This document shows, piece by piece, positions 7,337-14,104 of a stretch of 14,104 nucleotides of DNA. The notes below the pieces were generated by a model. The model worked only from the letters and a program-made list of their open reading frames with translations. It made no database searches and was not told where the DNA came from. The stretch comes from Planctomycetaceae bacterium. GTDB taxonomy: Bacteria > Planctomycetota > Planctomycetia > Planctomycetales > Planctomycetaceae. Each line of letters opens with the position of its first letter. Position 1 is the first letter of the stretch. The stretch spans positions 1-14,104 of the forward strand of contig JAGQQT010000040.1 of NCBI GenBank assembly GCA_020426065.1. The letters run 5' to 3'. The position numbers and the translations under genes were made by a program.

Positions 7337-8770
7337 TCAGGCAAGTACCTCCATCACCACACGATGCTCTTCGACGCCAGTCAGACGTTGATCCAGTCCA
7401 AGGTGTCTGTAAGTCAACCGTGTATGGTCGAGTCCCATTAAATGTAAAATGGTGGCGTGGAAATCACTGACATGGCAACGTTTCTCGACGGCTTTAAATC
7501 CAAGTTCGTCCGTGGCACCAACTGCCTGACCTCCCTTCACCCCCGCTCCTGCCAGCCACATCGTGAAGCCATGCCAGTTGTGATCACGGCCTGGTTTATC
7601 GACTCCTTCACTCGTAGGAGTGCGTCCGAATTCTCCTCCCCATACGAGTAAAGTTTCATCCCACAATCCGGATCGCTTCAAATCGGCAATGAGAGCGGCG
7701 ATTGGTTTGTCGGTCTCACCCGCGTGGGTTTTATGATTGGTAATGCAGTCGGTATGACCATCCCAGGTATCTTCAATATGCCCACCTCCGGAATAGAGCT
7801 GGATATATCGAACGCCTTTTTCGATCAGTCGGCGTGTGATCAGACATTTTCGTCCGAAGTCCTGCGTGAGCGGATCATCGATGCCGTACATTTCGAGCGT
7901 TTGCCTGGTTTCGGTCGAAAGATCGACAACCTCGGTGGCTTCCGTTTGCATTCGATAAGCCAGTTCATACGACTCAATCCGAGCGGCAAGTTCAGAGATA
8001 TCTGAACGCGTCTGAAAATGTTCCTCATTAAGAGATTTCAGGAGGTCAAGGCTTCGACGCTGTGTTTGCTCCGTTGTGCCTTCCGGGGTAGCCAGGTCGA
8101 GTAAAGGGGATCCCACACTGCGAAAGAGAGTTCCCTGATAGGCAGCGGGCATATAACCTGCTGACCAGTTGGAAGCAGAACCAATCGGACCACCACGGGG
8201 ATCAGTCATCACCACAAAGCTGGGAAGATTCTCATTTTCGGTACCGAGTCCATAACTGAGCCATGTGCCGAGACTGGGCTTTCCAATGAAGATACTTCCA
8301 GTATTCATCTGCAGACAGCCGGAGGCGTGAGAGGCGGTATCAGCATGGACAGATCGAACAACGCAAAGATCATCTGCATAATTCGATAAGTGCGGGTACA
8401 GGTCGCTGATTTCGAGTCCACTCTCGCCATGTTGGTGAAACACGAAAGGAGATTTCATCAGATGACCAATTGGGCGCCCGTTGGAGCCAACTTCCGCATC
8501 CCCTTTGTAGGGAGTGCCGTGATAACGAGCCAGCGCCGGCTTGGGATCAAATGTGTCAATCTGAGACGGACCACCGTTCATGAAGAGAAACACACAATGT
8601 TTCGCCCTGGCGGATATCTGAGATTGAAGGGATTGGCCAGGATTCGTGGCATTCGCAGTATTTGCCAGTAAATCGGTCAGGGCCAGTCCTGCAAAACCAC
8701 CACCGATCTGCCAGAGGAATTCCCGGCGATTTCGCCCACATGGGGTCTGATTCCTGATAAAACGGTGCAT
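7337..8770 (-). CDS. DUF1501 Tat-exported protein, module A
   Basis: 477 residues. The N-terminus carries a twin-arginine signal, N-R-R-E-F-L at 14-19, then a hydrophobic run (GGGFAGLALTDLLA), so folded export is predicted. The DUF1501 body has the family landmarks N-G-G-P-S-Q-I-D-T-F-D-P-K (65-77), W-D-G-H-T-D (336-341), W-G-G-E-F-G-R-T-P (377-385), G-R-D-H-N-W-H-G (394-401) and D-F-H-A-T (436-440). The Asp/His-rich pattern fits the alkaline-phosphatase-like superfamily to which DUF1501 is assigned, but the substrate is unknown. The gene starts 3 bases after the stop of its DUF1549/1553 partner. Its GGAG ribosome site (8777-8780) lies in that partner's last codons, so the two are translationally coupled. 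It is clearly related to, but well diverged from, the DUF1501 protein at 11024-12469. Confidence 0.93.
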   Translation of the reverse strand: MHRFIRNQTPCGRNRREFLWQIGGGFAGLALTDLLANTANATNPGQSLQSQISARAKHCVFLFMNGGPSQIDTFDPKPALARYHGTPYKGDAEVGSNGRPIGHLMKSPFVFHQHGESGLEISDLYPHLSNYADDLCVVRSVHADTASHASGCLQMNTGSIFIGKPSLGTWLSYGLGTENENLPSFVVMTDPRGGPIGSASNWSAGYMPAAYQGTLFRSVGSPLLDLATPEGTTEQTQRRSLDLLKSLNEEHFQTRSDISELAARIESYELAYRMQTEATEVVDLSTETRQTLEMYGIDDPLTQDFGRKCLITRRLIEKGVRYIQLYSGGGHIEDTWDGHTDCITNHKTHAGETDKPIAALIADLKRSGLWDETLLVWGGEFGRTPTSEGVDKPGRDHNWHGFTMWLAGAGVKGGQAVGATDELGFKAVEKRCHVSDFHATILHLMGLDHTRLTYRHLGLDQRLTGVEEHRVVMEVLA

Positions 8771-8773
8771 GTA

Positions 8774-10864
8774 CTACTCCGGGTAGTAGAACTCGTTGAG
8801 ATTGAAAATCACACGACACAACTCCTCCAGCGACTCTTTCTCCAGGAACTGAGTCATCTGTTCCAGTTCTGAATCTGAAGGGTGATGGCTGAGCGAAAGT
8901 TGCCAGGCAAGTTGAATCTGTCTCGCTGGATCACTCCCCGCTTCAGCTCTGAGCCGTTCAGCAAAGCTGGAGGCGAGTTGTTGCGTCAGTTGACCATTAA
9001 ACATTGTGAGTGCCTGTGGGGCGATTGTTGTGATTTGCCGTTTGGGACAACTGCTGACCGTATCTGCCAGATCCAGTGATTCGAACATGGGAACAATCAG
9101 CCCACGCTTGATCAGGACGTAGATACTCCGCCGCATCGTTTCCTCTGGTTCTGAAACCTGCCAGACTGAGCCTTTATCGGTGTTTGCTTCGATGGCTGCC
9201 AGAGGTATCGGAGGTTTTACTCCGGGGCCAAAACGTTTGGGATTGAGAGAGCCACTGACAAATAACATCGAGTCACGAATCGCTTCCACTTCCAGACGAC
9301 GATAGCGATTGATTGATGTTGGAGATTTCAGAGACTGCCATGATCGACTACTAAGCATCAAAGCATGCAGTTTTTTCAGAGACCAGTCCGCATCGTGTAT
9401 GAACCAGTAGGAGAGCCAGTCAAGCAGTTCAGGATTTGAGGGAGCTGCACCCATTACTCCAAAATCGTTGGCTGTCGAAACAATTCCTTCTCCAAAATGC
9501 TGTTGCCACACCCGGTTTACAATCACCCTGGCTGTTAAAGGATTTTCCTGACTGATCATCCAATTCGCTAACCCTAAACGTCGTCTGCAGGTCTCATCAC
9601 CAGCGGAGGGAAACTCTGGTTGTTGATCCACCAGAACCCCAGGGACAGCTGGCTCTACCTGTTCCCCCAAATTGGAAGGTGAACCACGCTTCAGCAGAAA
9701 TGTCGGATTGGGAGCAGGAGAGGTTTCATTCCAGGCATAGACTTCGGTCCCTTCAAAGTTGACTGTCTTTTCAGTGCGTCCCTCTCGTGGTCGCTCTAAA
9801 GGATTGAAGACTGCCAGAAAACTGTAGTAGTCTTTTGAGCTGATCGGCTCAAATTTGTGGTCATGACAGCGAGCACAGCCAATCGTCAATCCCAGGAAAG
9901 CCTGCCCGGTTGTACTGATGATGTCATCCAGTTGGTCGTAGCGGTCAGTTTTGGGGTCGGCTGGTTCATCCGCCCAGTGCCCCAGTCGTAGATAACCGGT
10001 TGCGATCATTGTCTCTAAAGTGCGGTCAGGCAATTCATCGCCGGCCAACTGCTCGAGCACAAACTGATCAAACGGCTTATCATCATTGAGTGATTTGATG
10101 GCGTAATCCCGATATCTCCAGACAAACGGTTTTTCCGCATCCCGTTCATAGCCATTTGTGTCTGCGTATCGAACAACGTCCAGCCAGTGACGTGCCCAGC
10201 GTTCGCCATATTCTGGACGTGAAAGCAATTCAGAGATGACCTTATTGAGATCAGCTTTTTCAGCAAACTGATCCTGCTCCTGGATTGTTGGCGGGAGCCC
10301 TGTCAGATCGAGATGAACTCGTCGCAGTAACACAGAGGAGGACGCTCGATCAGAAGGCTCGATTCCTTCAGCCTGATACTTTGCATATACGAAGCGATCA
10401 ATTGGATTCTGAGACCACTCATTGCAGTTGATCTCAGGCAGCTCAGGGTTCGATATCGGCTGAAATGCCCAGTGTTCATGTGGTGACCGGGAAAAGACTT
10501 CTTCAGCAGGGAAAACTGCTCCAGCTTCGATCCAGTTTTTGAGCAACTCGATTTCTCGCGTAGTCAGCGGTGATCCTTCAGGCGGCATACGTACCGATTT
10601 GTCTCCTGAACTGATGCGTTGGAACAGCTCACTTTCCTCAGAATTTCCAGGAATAACAACTGGTTTGGAGCCTCCTTCCAGAATCAGGACACCTGCATCA
10701 AGCCTCAGTTCCGCTTCCTGTTTTGCGACCCCATGGCATGAGATGCAGTGTTGCCTCAAGAGCGGCTTGATCTCAGTTTCATAGTCAACGGCAGCCTGGA
10801 TAACAGAAGCTGGGAGAATCATCCCAATGCATAGACTCACTGTGGGAAGCAGTCGATTCATCAT
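8774..10864 (-). CDS. Planctomycete cytochrome/DUF1549/DUF1553 protein, module A
   Basis: About 696 residues from the ATG at 10864; the frame also opens at a GTG at 10888, which adds 8 residues. I prefer 10864 because a clean Sec signal follows (MMNRLLPTVSLCIGMILP, cleavage likely near A-S-V-I-Q-A). Residues 27-115 form a small cytochrome c-like domain with C-I-S-C-H (40-44) and a likely axial Met in R-M-P-P-E-G (Met93). DUF1549 spans about 150-355 and ends in a second haem-type motif, C-A-R-C-H-D-H-K-F-E-P-I (330-341). DUF1553 spans about 420-685 (L-T-A-R-V-I-V-N-R-V-W, R-R-L-E-V-E-A-I-R-D). The protein is short for its family: the segment between the two DUFs is reduced, and the stretch before the R-R-L-E motif is trimmed compared with module B. 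A sigma-70-type promoter precedes it. It is probably periplasmic or surface-exposed; the activity is unknown. Confidence 0.92.
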   Translation of the reverse strand: MMNRLLPTVSLCIGMILPASVIQAAVDYETEIKPLLRQHCISCHGVAKQEAELRLDAGVLILEGGSKPVVIPGNSEESELFQRISSGDKSVRMPPEGSPLTTREIELLKNWIEAGAVFPAEEVFSRSPHEHWAFQPISNPELPEINCNEWSQNPIDRFVYAKYQAEGIEPSDRASSSVLLRRVHLDLTGLPPTIQEQDQFAEKADLNKVISELLSRPEYGERWARHWLDVVRYADTNGYERDAEKPFVWRYRDYAIKSLNDDKPFDQFVLEQLAGDELPDRTLETMIATGYLRLGHWADEPADPKTDRYDQLDDIISTTGQAFLGLTIGCARCHDHKFEPISSKDYYSFLAVFNPLERPREGRTEKTVNFEGTEVYAWNETSPAPNPTFLLKRGSPSNLGEQVEPAVPGVLVDQQPEFPSAGDETCRRRLGLANWMISQENPLTARVIVNRVWQQHFGEGIVSTANDFGVMGAAPSNPELLDWLSYWFIHDADWSLKKLHALMLSSRSWQSLKSPTSINRYRRLEVEAIRDSMLFVSGSLNPKRFGPGVKPPIPLAAIEANTDKGSVWQVSEPEETMRRSIYVLIKRGLIVPMFESLDLADTVSSCPKRQITTIAPQALTMFNGQLTQQLASSFAERLRAEAGSDPARQIQLAWQLSLSHHPSDSELEQMTQFLEKESLEELCRVIFNLNEFYYPE

Positions 10865-10934
10865 ACGAGTTCTGTTCAGAGGGGGCACAGGAAATGAATG
10901 GTTCTGATGCGCTCGTCATAAAATAGAGGATCTG

Positions 10935-10963
10935 ATTGTATCAGCACGAATCCCAGATGTGAA
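10935..10963 (-). promoter_or_regulatory. Sigma-70-type promoter for module A
   Basis: On the minus strand TTCACA (10958-10963) and TACAAT (10935-10940) are separated by exactly 17 bases. Each has one mismatch to consensus, and TGA directly before the -10 makes an extended -10. It faces the DUF1549/DUF1553 gene, giving a leader of about 65 bases to the ATG at 10864. It lies in the only sizeable gap between the two modules. The call is by pattern only. Confidence 0.6.
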
Positions 10964-11023
10964 AACAACCTCTCCGGTAAGATGCTTGATGATCAAATTT
11001 CGTGGAAAGAGAAAATTTCTCAC

Positions 11024-12469
11024 TCATCCAAAGATCTCTCTGATCACTTGTGCTTCATTGACACCGGTCAATTTATCTTTGAGACCATTTCGAGTGATAA
11101 AGAGTTCTTCGTGATGCAGTCCGAGCAGATGCAGCAGGGTTGCATGGAAGTCGGTAACACTGACCCGATTCTCAACAGCAGACAGTCCGAGTTCGTCAGT
11201 CTCGCCATATACAAAGCCTGACTTCACACCACCACCTGCCAGCCAGGCAACCATCGCATTTTTATTGTGATCGCGCCCAGCGTTGCTTTCGTTCTTGTCT
11301 GCTGGCAATTGAGCAATTGGTAAGCGTCCCATTTCGCCTCCCCAAATGACTAAGGTACTATCCAGTAAACCACGTTGTTCCAGATCCTGCAGCAGCCCTG
11401 CGGTTGGCTTGTCGGTGCGGCGGCAAGCAGCGGCAAGTGTGGTGGCAATGGCATCGTGATTATCCCAGATCTGCGAGTTGATAAACAGTTGCACAAAGCG
11501 AACTCCACGCTCAATCAACCGTCGTGCGATGAGACAACGTCGTCCATATGACTCGGTTTCTGGATGGTCGATGCCGTACAATTGAAACATGGCCTCAGTC
11601 TCCTGACTCAAATCTAATGCCTCAGCCGCTTCGAGTTGCATTCGAGATGCCAGTTCGTAAGTCCCTATTCGAGACTTTAATTGCGGCAGGTGCGATCGAC
11701 GCGCTGCGAACGCCTGGTCGAGTCGGCCGATCAGATCACGTTCATAGTCTGAGACTGCATCGGGTTGTACGTAACCTCGATTAAGATTGAGCACTGGAGA
11801 ACCGGTGGCCCGAAACCGCGTTCCCTGATATTCGGCAGGCAGAAATCCAGATTGCCAGTTGTTGATACCGTTGACGGGAAGTCCGAGTGGATCGTCCAGA
11901 ACAACATAGGCTGGCAGATTCTCGTTCTCGCTGCCCAGACCATAAGAAACCCAGGAGCCCAGCGAGGGATGTCCGGTGAATTCGGTGCCAGAATGGAATT
12001 TATATAATGCTGGCTCGTGCGTGAGATTCGTGGTATGCATCGAACGAATCATTGTCATCTTGTCGACTTGAGTTGCCAGGTGCGGCATCACGTCCGAAAC
12101 CCACATCCCTGACTGCCCGTGCTGGGCAAACTTGAAAGGACTGCGCATTAACGCACCCGCCTTGTCCGGGAACTCAACCTCACCTGCAATTTTATCGAAG
12201 TAAGCTTCGCCATGGTGCCTGTCCAACTCCGGCTTGGGATCAAACAGATCCATCTGGCTCGGTCCACCGTTCATGAACAGGTGAATCACCGATTTGGCCC
12301 TGGGATGGTGATGGGCTTGTGAATCTTCTGCTGCGTACAGATCATGTCCCAGTAAATAGGTGAGAGCTGCGCCATTTAATCCCGCTGCGACTGACTGAAA
12401 GAATCCACGTCGAGGTAACGATGGAGCAGCTTCTTGAGGTGGAGCGGGAAAAGGGGGTTTATTCCACAT
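11024..12469 (-). CDS. DUF1501 Tat-exported protein, module B
   Basis: 481 residues. A proline-rich head (PPFPAPPQEAAPSLPRRGFF) leads into a twin-arginine motif, P-R-R-G-F-F at 19-24, and a hydrophobic stretch, so Tat export is predicted. DUF1501 landmarks are N-G-G-P-S-Q-M-D-L-F-D-P-K (67-79), an I-W-D-N-H-D segment, W-G-G-E-M-G-R-L-P, G-R-D-H-N-K-N-A and D-F-H-A-T near the C-terminus. Its start overlaps the end of the upstream DUF1553 gene by 11 bases (the ATG lies in the codons for Tyr-Val-Glu), so expression depends on that gene. Compared with module A it lacks the G-G-G-H-I-E-D insert before the W-D-x-H motif, and it carries L-P where A has T-P after G-R. The fold is alkaline-phosphatase-like by family; the function is unknown. 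Confidence 0.93.
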   Translation of the reverse strand: MWNKPPFPAPPQEAAPSLPRRGFFQSVAAGLNGAALTYLLGHDLYAAEDSQAHHHPRAKSVIHLFMNGGPSQMDLFDPKPELDRHHGEAYFDKIAGEVEFPDKAGALMRSPFKFAQHGQSGMWVSDVMPHLATQVDKMTMIRSMHTTNLTHEPALYKFHSGTEFTGHPSLGSWVSYGLGSENENLPAYVVLDDPLGLPVNGINNWQSGFLPAEYQGTRFRATGSPVLNLNRGYVQPDAVSDYERDLIGRLDQAFAARRSHLPQLKSRIGTYELASRMQLEAAEALDLSQETEAMFQLYGIDHPETESYGRRCLIARRLIERGVRFVQLFINSQIWDNHDAIATTLAAACRRTDKPTAGLLQDLEQRGLLDSTLVIWGGEMGRLPIAQLPADKNESNAGRDHNKNAMVAWLAGGGVKSGFVYGETDELGLSAVENRVSVTDFHATLLHLLGLHHEELFITRNGLKDKLTGVNEAQVIREIFG

Positions 12470-14104
12470 AGATGAACTCAGCCAGATTAATGATCGCGTG
12501 GCAATAGGTTGTCAAAGCATGCTTCAGGATAACATCTTCAGTTTCGTCCGGATGCGCAGCCTGCCATCTCGACGACAACTGTTCGAGGGCATCAACCCCC
12601 GCTACCATTTCTTCTTCAGCAGGAGACCTGGAGAATGCATGACGATAAATGCTCGTCACCAGGGATGATGGTTCGGAGTTGCCTGCTTCCAGCATTCGCT
12701 CTGCGAAATGGCCGGCAAGACGATGCACAAATGCGTCATTCATCATGTGCAGTGCCTGAGGAGCGACTAGTGATTGATTACGTTGAATGCAATTCGGCCC
12801 CATTTGCGGAAAATCAAAACTGTCCAGAAGCGTTGGGATTTGTGTGCGTCTTTGCAGAATATAGATACTCCGCCGCCAACCCAAATCTGTAGGCTTCGAA
12901 GTCGTCAAACCATCAGCCCGCAATTCTACTTCGTCAGCTGGGCCGAATTGTGTTTCATCCAGCTTGCCAGCTATCAACAGCAGACCATCTCGTATCGGCT
13001 CAGCTTCCAGTCGCCTTACCTTGCATCGTGAGTAAAGTGTTCCCTCAGGATCGATTTTCAAAGACTCAGCAGAGGCGAATGATGTTTGCCTGTATGTGTT
13101 GGACGTGACCATTAAGCGATGCATCGCCTTGATACTCCATGCCTGATTGACGAATTCAGTGGCTAACCAGTCCAGCAACTCGGGATGCGTGGGAGGCTGG
13201 CCAGCGATGCCGAAGTTACCTGGTGTGCTGACAATTCCTTGACCAAAATGATGCATCCAGATCCGATTGACCATTACTCGGGCTGTTAACGGATGATCTG
13301 GCTTCGTCAGCCAGCGGGCGAGGGCAAGACGACGATAAGTAGGTTGAGGACTGTCTGCCTCAAGTTGCCCCGTGGAGGTCGCAGAATGCTTTGATTCGGG
13401 AATGAACAGAGAGAACTCATCAGGATTGGTATTAACGGAAAGCACCGCTGGCACACCAGGAGAAACCGGGCGTCCTGGTGATTGATAGTCCCCTCGCTTG
13501 AGAATGAAGGTTGGCGAGGGATTGCCACGAGACCAGAGTGCTCGAATTCGTGGTTCTCGAGGACGACTCGCTTCTAACTGCTGGATTTCCATTTCCAAAT
13601 TTGGCCGCTCTACGTCGCTGGCCTGTTTGGCATTTTCCTGTAAAGCCATCACTTCCAGATTGATCCGTTGGGTCCGTTCCTCGAAGGCCCGGCGTTCGCT
13701 TGAAGTTACATAAGGCAGAGTCCGTTCGCCATCGGAACGCAGCCAGTCATGCTCGTCATAGGCATCTTTGAGAATTGCTGCCAGGCGGTAATAGTCTCGC
13801 TGGGGAATGGGATCAAATTTGTGAGAATGACAACGAGCACACTTGAGCGTGAGCCCCATTACTGCCGAACCGAGGATATCAATTTCATCAGCGATGATCT
13901 CCAGCCGATCAGGAACAAAATTTGTGATGTTGGCAAAGGTTCGATCAGGAGCCGTCCGTAGGAATCCAGTGGCGACGAGATTGTCGTAGATCTCTGGTGT
14001 GATCTCTTCAGCACTTCTGTAATCGGCAAGCTCGTCTCCAGCAAGTTGTTCCAGCAGAAATCGAGAGTAGGGTTTATCATTATTGAAGGAGCGGATCACA
14101 TAAT
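12459..14104 (-). CDS. Planctomycete DUF1549/DUF1553 protein, module B (5' end outside window)
   Basis: The C-terminal 548 codons of a larger gene. The GTG at 14099 is internal, not a start: the preceding codon encodes Tyr, and the local sequence Y-V-I-R-S-F-N-N-D-K-P-Y aligns with Y-A-I-K-S-L-N-D-D-K-P-F in the module A protein at 8774. Counting from that GTG as residue 1, the visible part has the end of DUF1549 with C-A-R-C-H-S-H-K-F-D-P-I (87-98); a charged, probably coiled-coil insertion at about 134-178 that module A lacks; and a full DUF1553 from about 255 (L-T-A-R-V-M-V-N-R-I-W, R-R-L-E-A-E-P-I-R-D) to the end. A Sec signal and a cytochrome domain are expected beyond the edge but are not seen. 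Its last 11 bases overlap the DUF1501 partner. Confidence 0.92.
   Translation of the reverse strand, partial: YVIRSFNNDKPYSRFLLEQLAGDELADYRSAEEITPEIYDNLVATGFLRTAPDRTFANITNFVPDRLEIIADEIDILGSAVMGLTLKCARCHSHKFDPIPQRDYYRLAAILKDAYDEHDWLRSDGERTLPYVTSSERRAFEERTQRINLEVMALQENAKQASDVERPNLEMEIQQLEASRPREPRIRALWSRGNPSPTFILKRGDYQSPGRPVSPGVPAVLSVNTNPDEFSLFIPESKHSATSTGQLEADSPQPTYRRLALARWLTKPDHPLTARVMVNRIWMHHFGQGIVSTPGNFGIAGQPPTHPELLDWLATEFVNQAWSIKAMHRLMVTSNTYRQTSFASAESLKIDPEGTLYSRCKVRRLEAEPIRDGLLLIAGKLDETQFGPADEVELRADGLTTSKPTDLGWRRSIYILQRRTQIPTLLDSFDFPQMGPNCIQRNQSLVAPQALHMMNDAFVHRLAGHFAERMLEAGNSEPSSLVTSIYRHAFSRSPAEEEMVAGVDALEQLSSRWQAAHPDETEDVILKHALTTYCHAIINLAEFIYVE

Noticed and set aside
10986..11021. Two short palindromes (TTGATGATCAA and GAGAAAATTTCTC) just after the module B DUF1501 stop, considered as a terminator or operator
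   Set aside because: They are A/T-rich with almost no loop, and no T run follows on the transcribed strand. This is too weak to call.
14097..14099. GTG as the true start of the module B DUF1553 protein
   Set aside because: The reading frame continues to the window edge, and the residues align with the interior of DUF1549 in the module A protein.
1..14104. Mobile element or recent horizontal transfer
   Set aside because: No transposase, integrase, tRNA or long repeats. All genes share one strand, similar base usage and planctomycete-typical families.

Overview
The window reads as chromosome from a planctomycete (phylum Planctomycetota, probably class Planctomycetia). The protein families point there: planctomycete-cytochrome/DUF1549/DUF1553 proteins paired with DUF1501 proteins, a DUF1592-DUF1552 pair, and a small ECF sigma factor followed by a FecR-domain protein. 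Base composition is roughly balanced. The genus is not resolvable from the sequence alone. All eight protein genes lie on the minus strand, so the transcribed order runs from high to low coordinates. Both edge genes are cut by the window. I saw no tRNA, rRNA, CRISPR array or insertion sequence.

Layout in transcribed order. (1) 14104-11024 holds the C-terminal part of a DUF1549/DUF1553 cytochrome-like protein (module B), overlapping a Tat-exported DUF1501 protein by 11 bases. (2) After a gap with a good sigma-70-type promoter, 10864-7337 holds a second, diverged pair of the same kind (module A), a shorter secreted cytochrome-like protein and its DUF1501 partner, separated by 3 bases. (3) 7201-4775 encodes a Cu+-type P1B ATPase with three cysteine-rich metal-binding segments at its N-terminus (YHS plus two CPM-type domains). 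(4) After a 368-base gap, 4400-1 holds a tightly coupled operon: ECF sigma factor, FecR-domain membrane regulator with a C-terminal beta-rich domain, DUF1592 lipoprotein with one c-type haem motif, and the first 49 codons of a Tat-exported DUF1552 protein running off the left edge.

How the genes may work together: three times in 14 kb the same plan appears. A CxxCH-bearing protein, with an N-terminal Sec or lipoprotein signal in the two cases where that end is visible, is followed at once by a Tat-exported partner. The third copy carries its own sigma factor and FecR regulator, which suggests inducible control by an extracytoplasmic signal. The copper exporter between the modules may serve general copper tolerance or supply and protect envelope metalloenzymes; nothing in the sequence decides this. 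The biochemical activity of the DUF1592/DUF1552 and DUF1553/DUF1501 proteins is not known to me, and I do not assign one.
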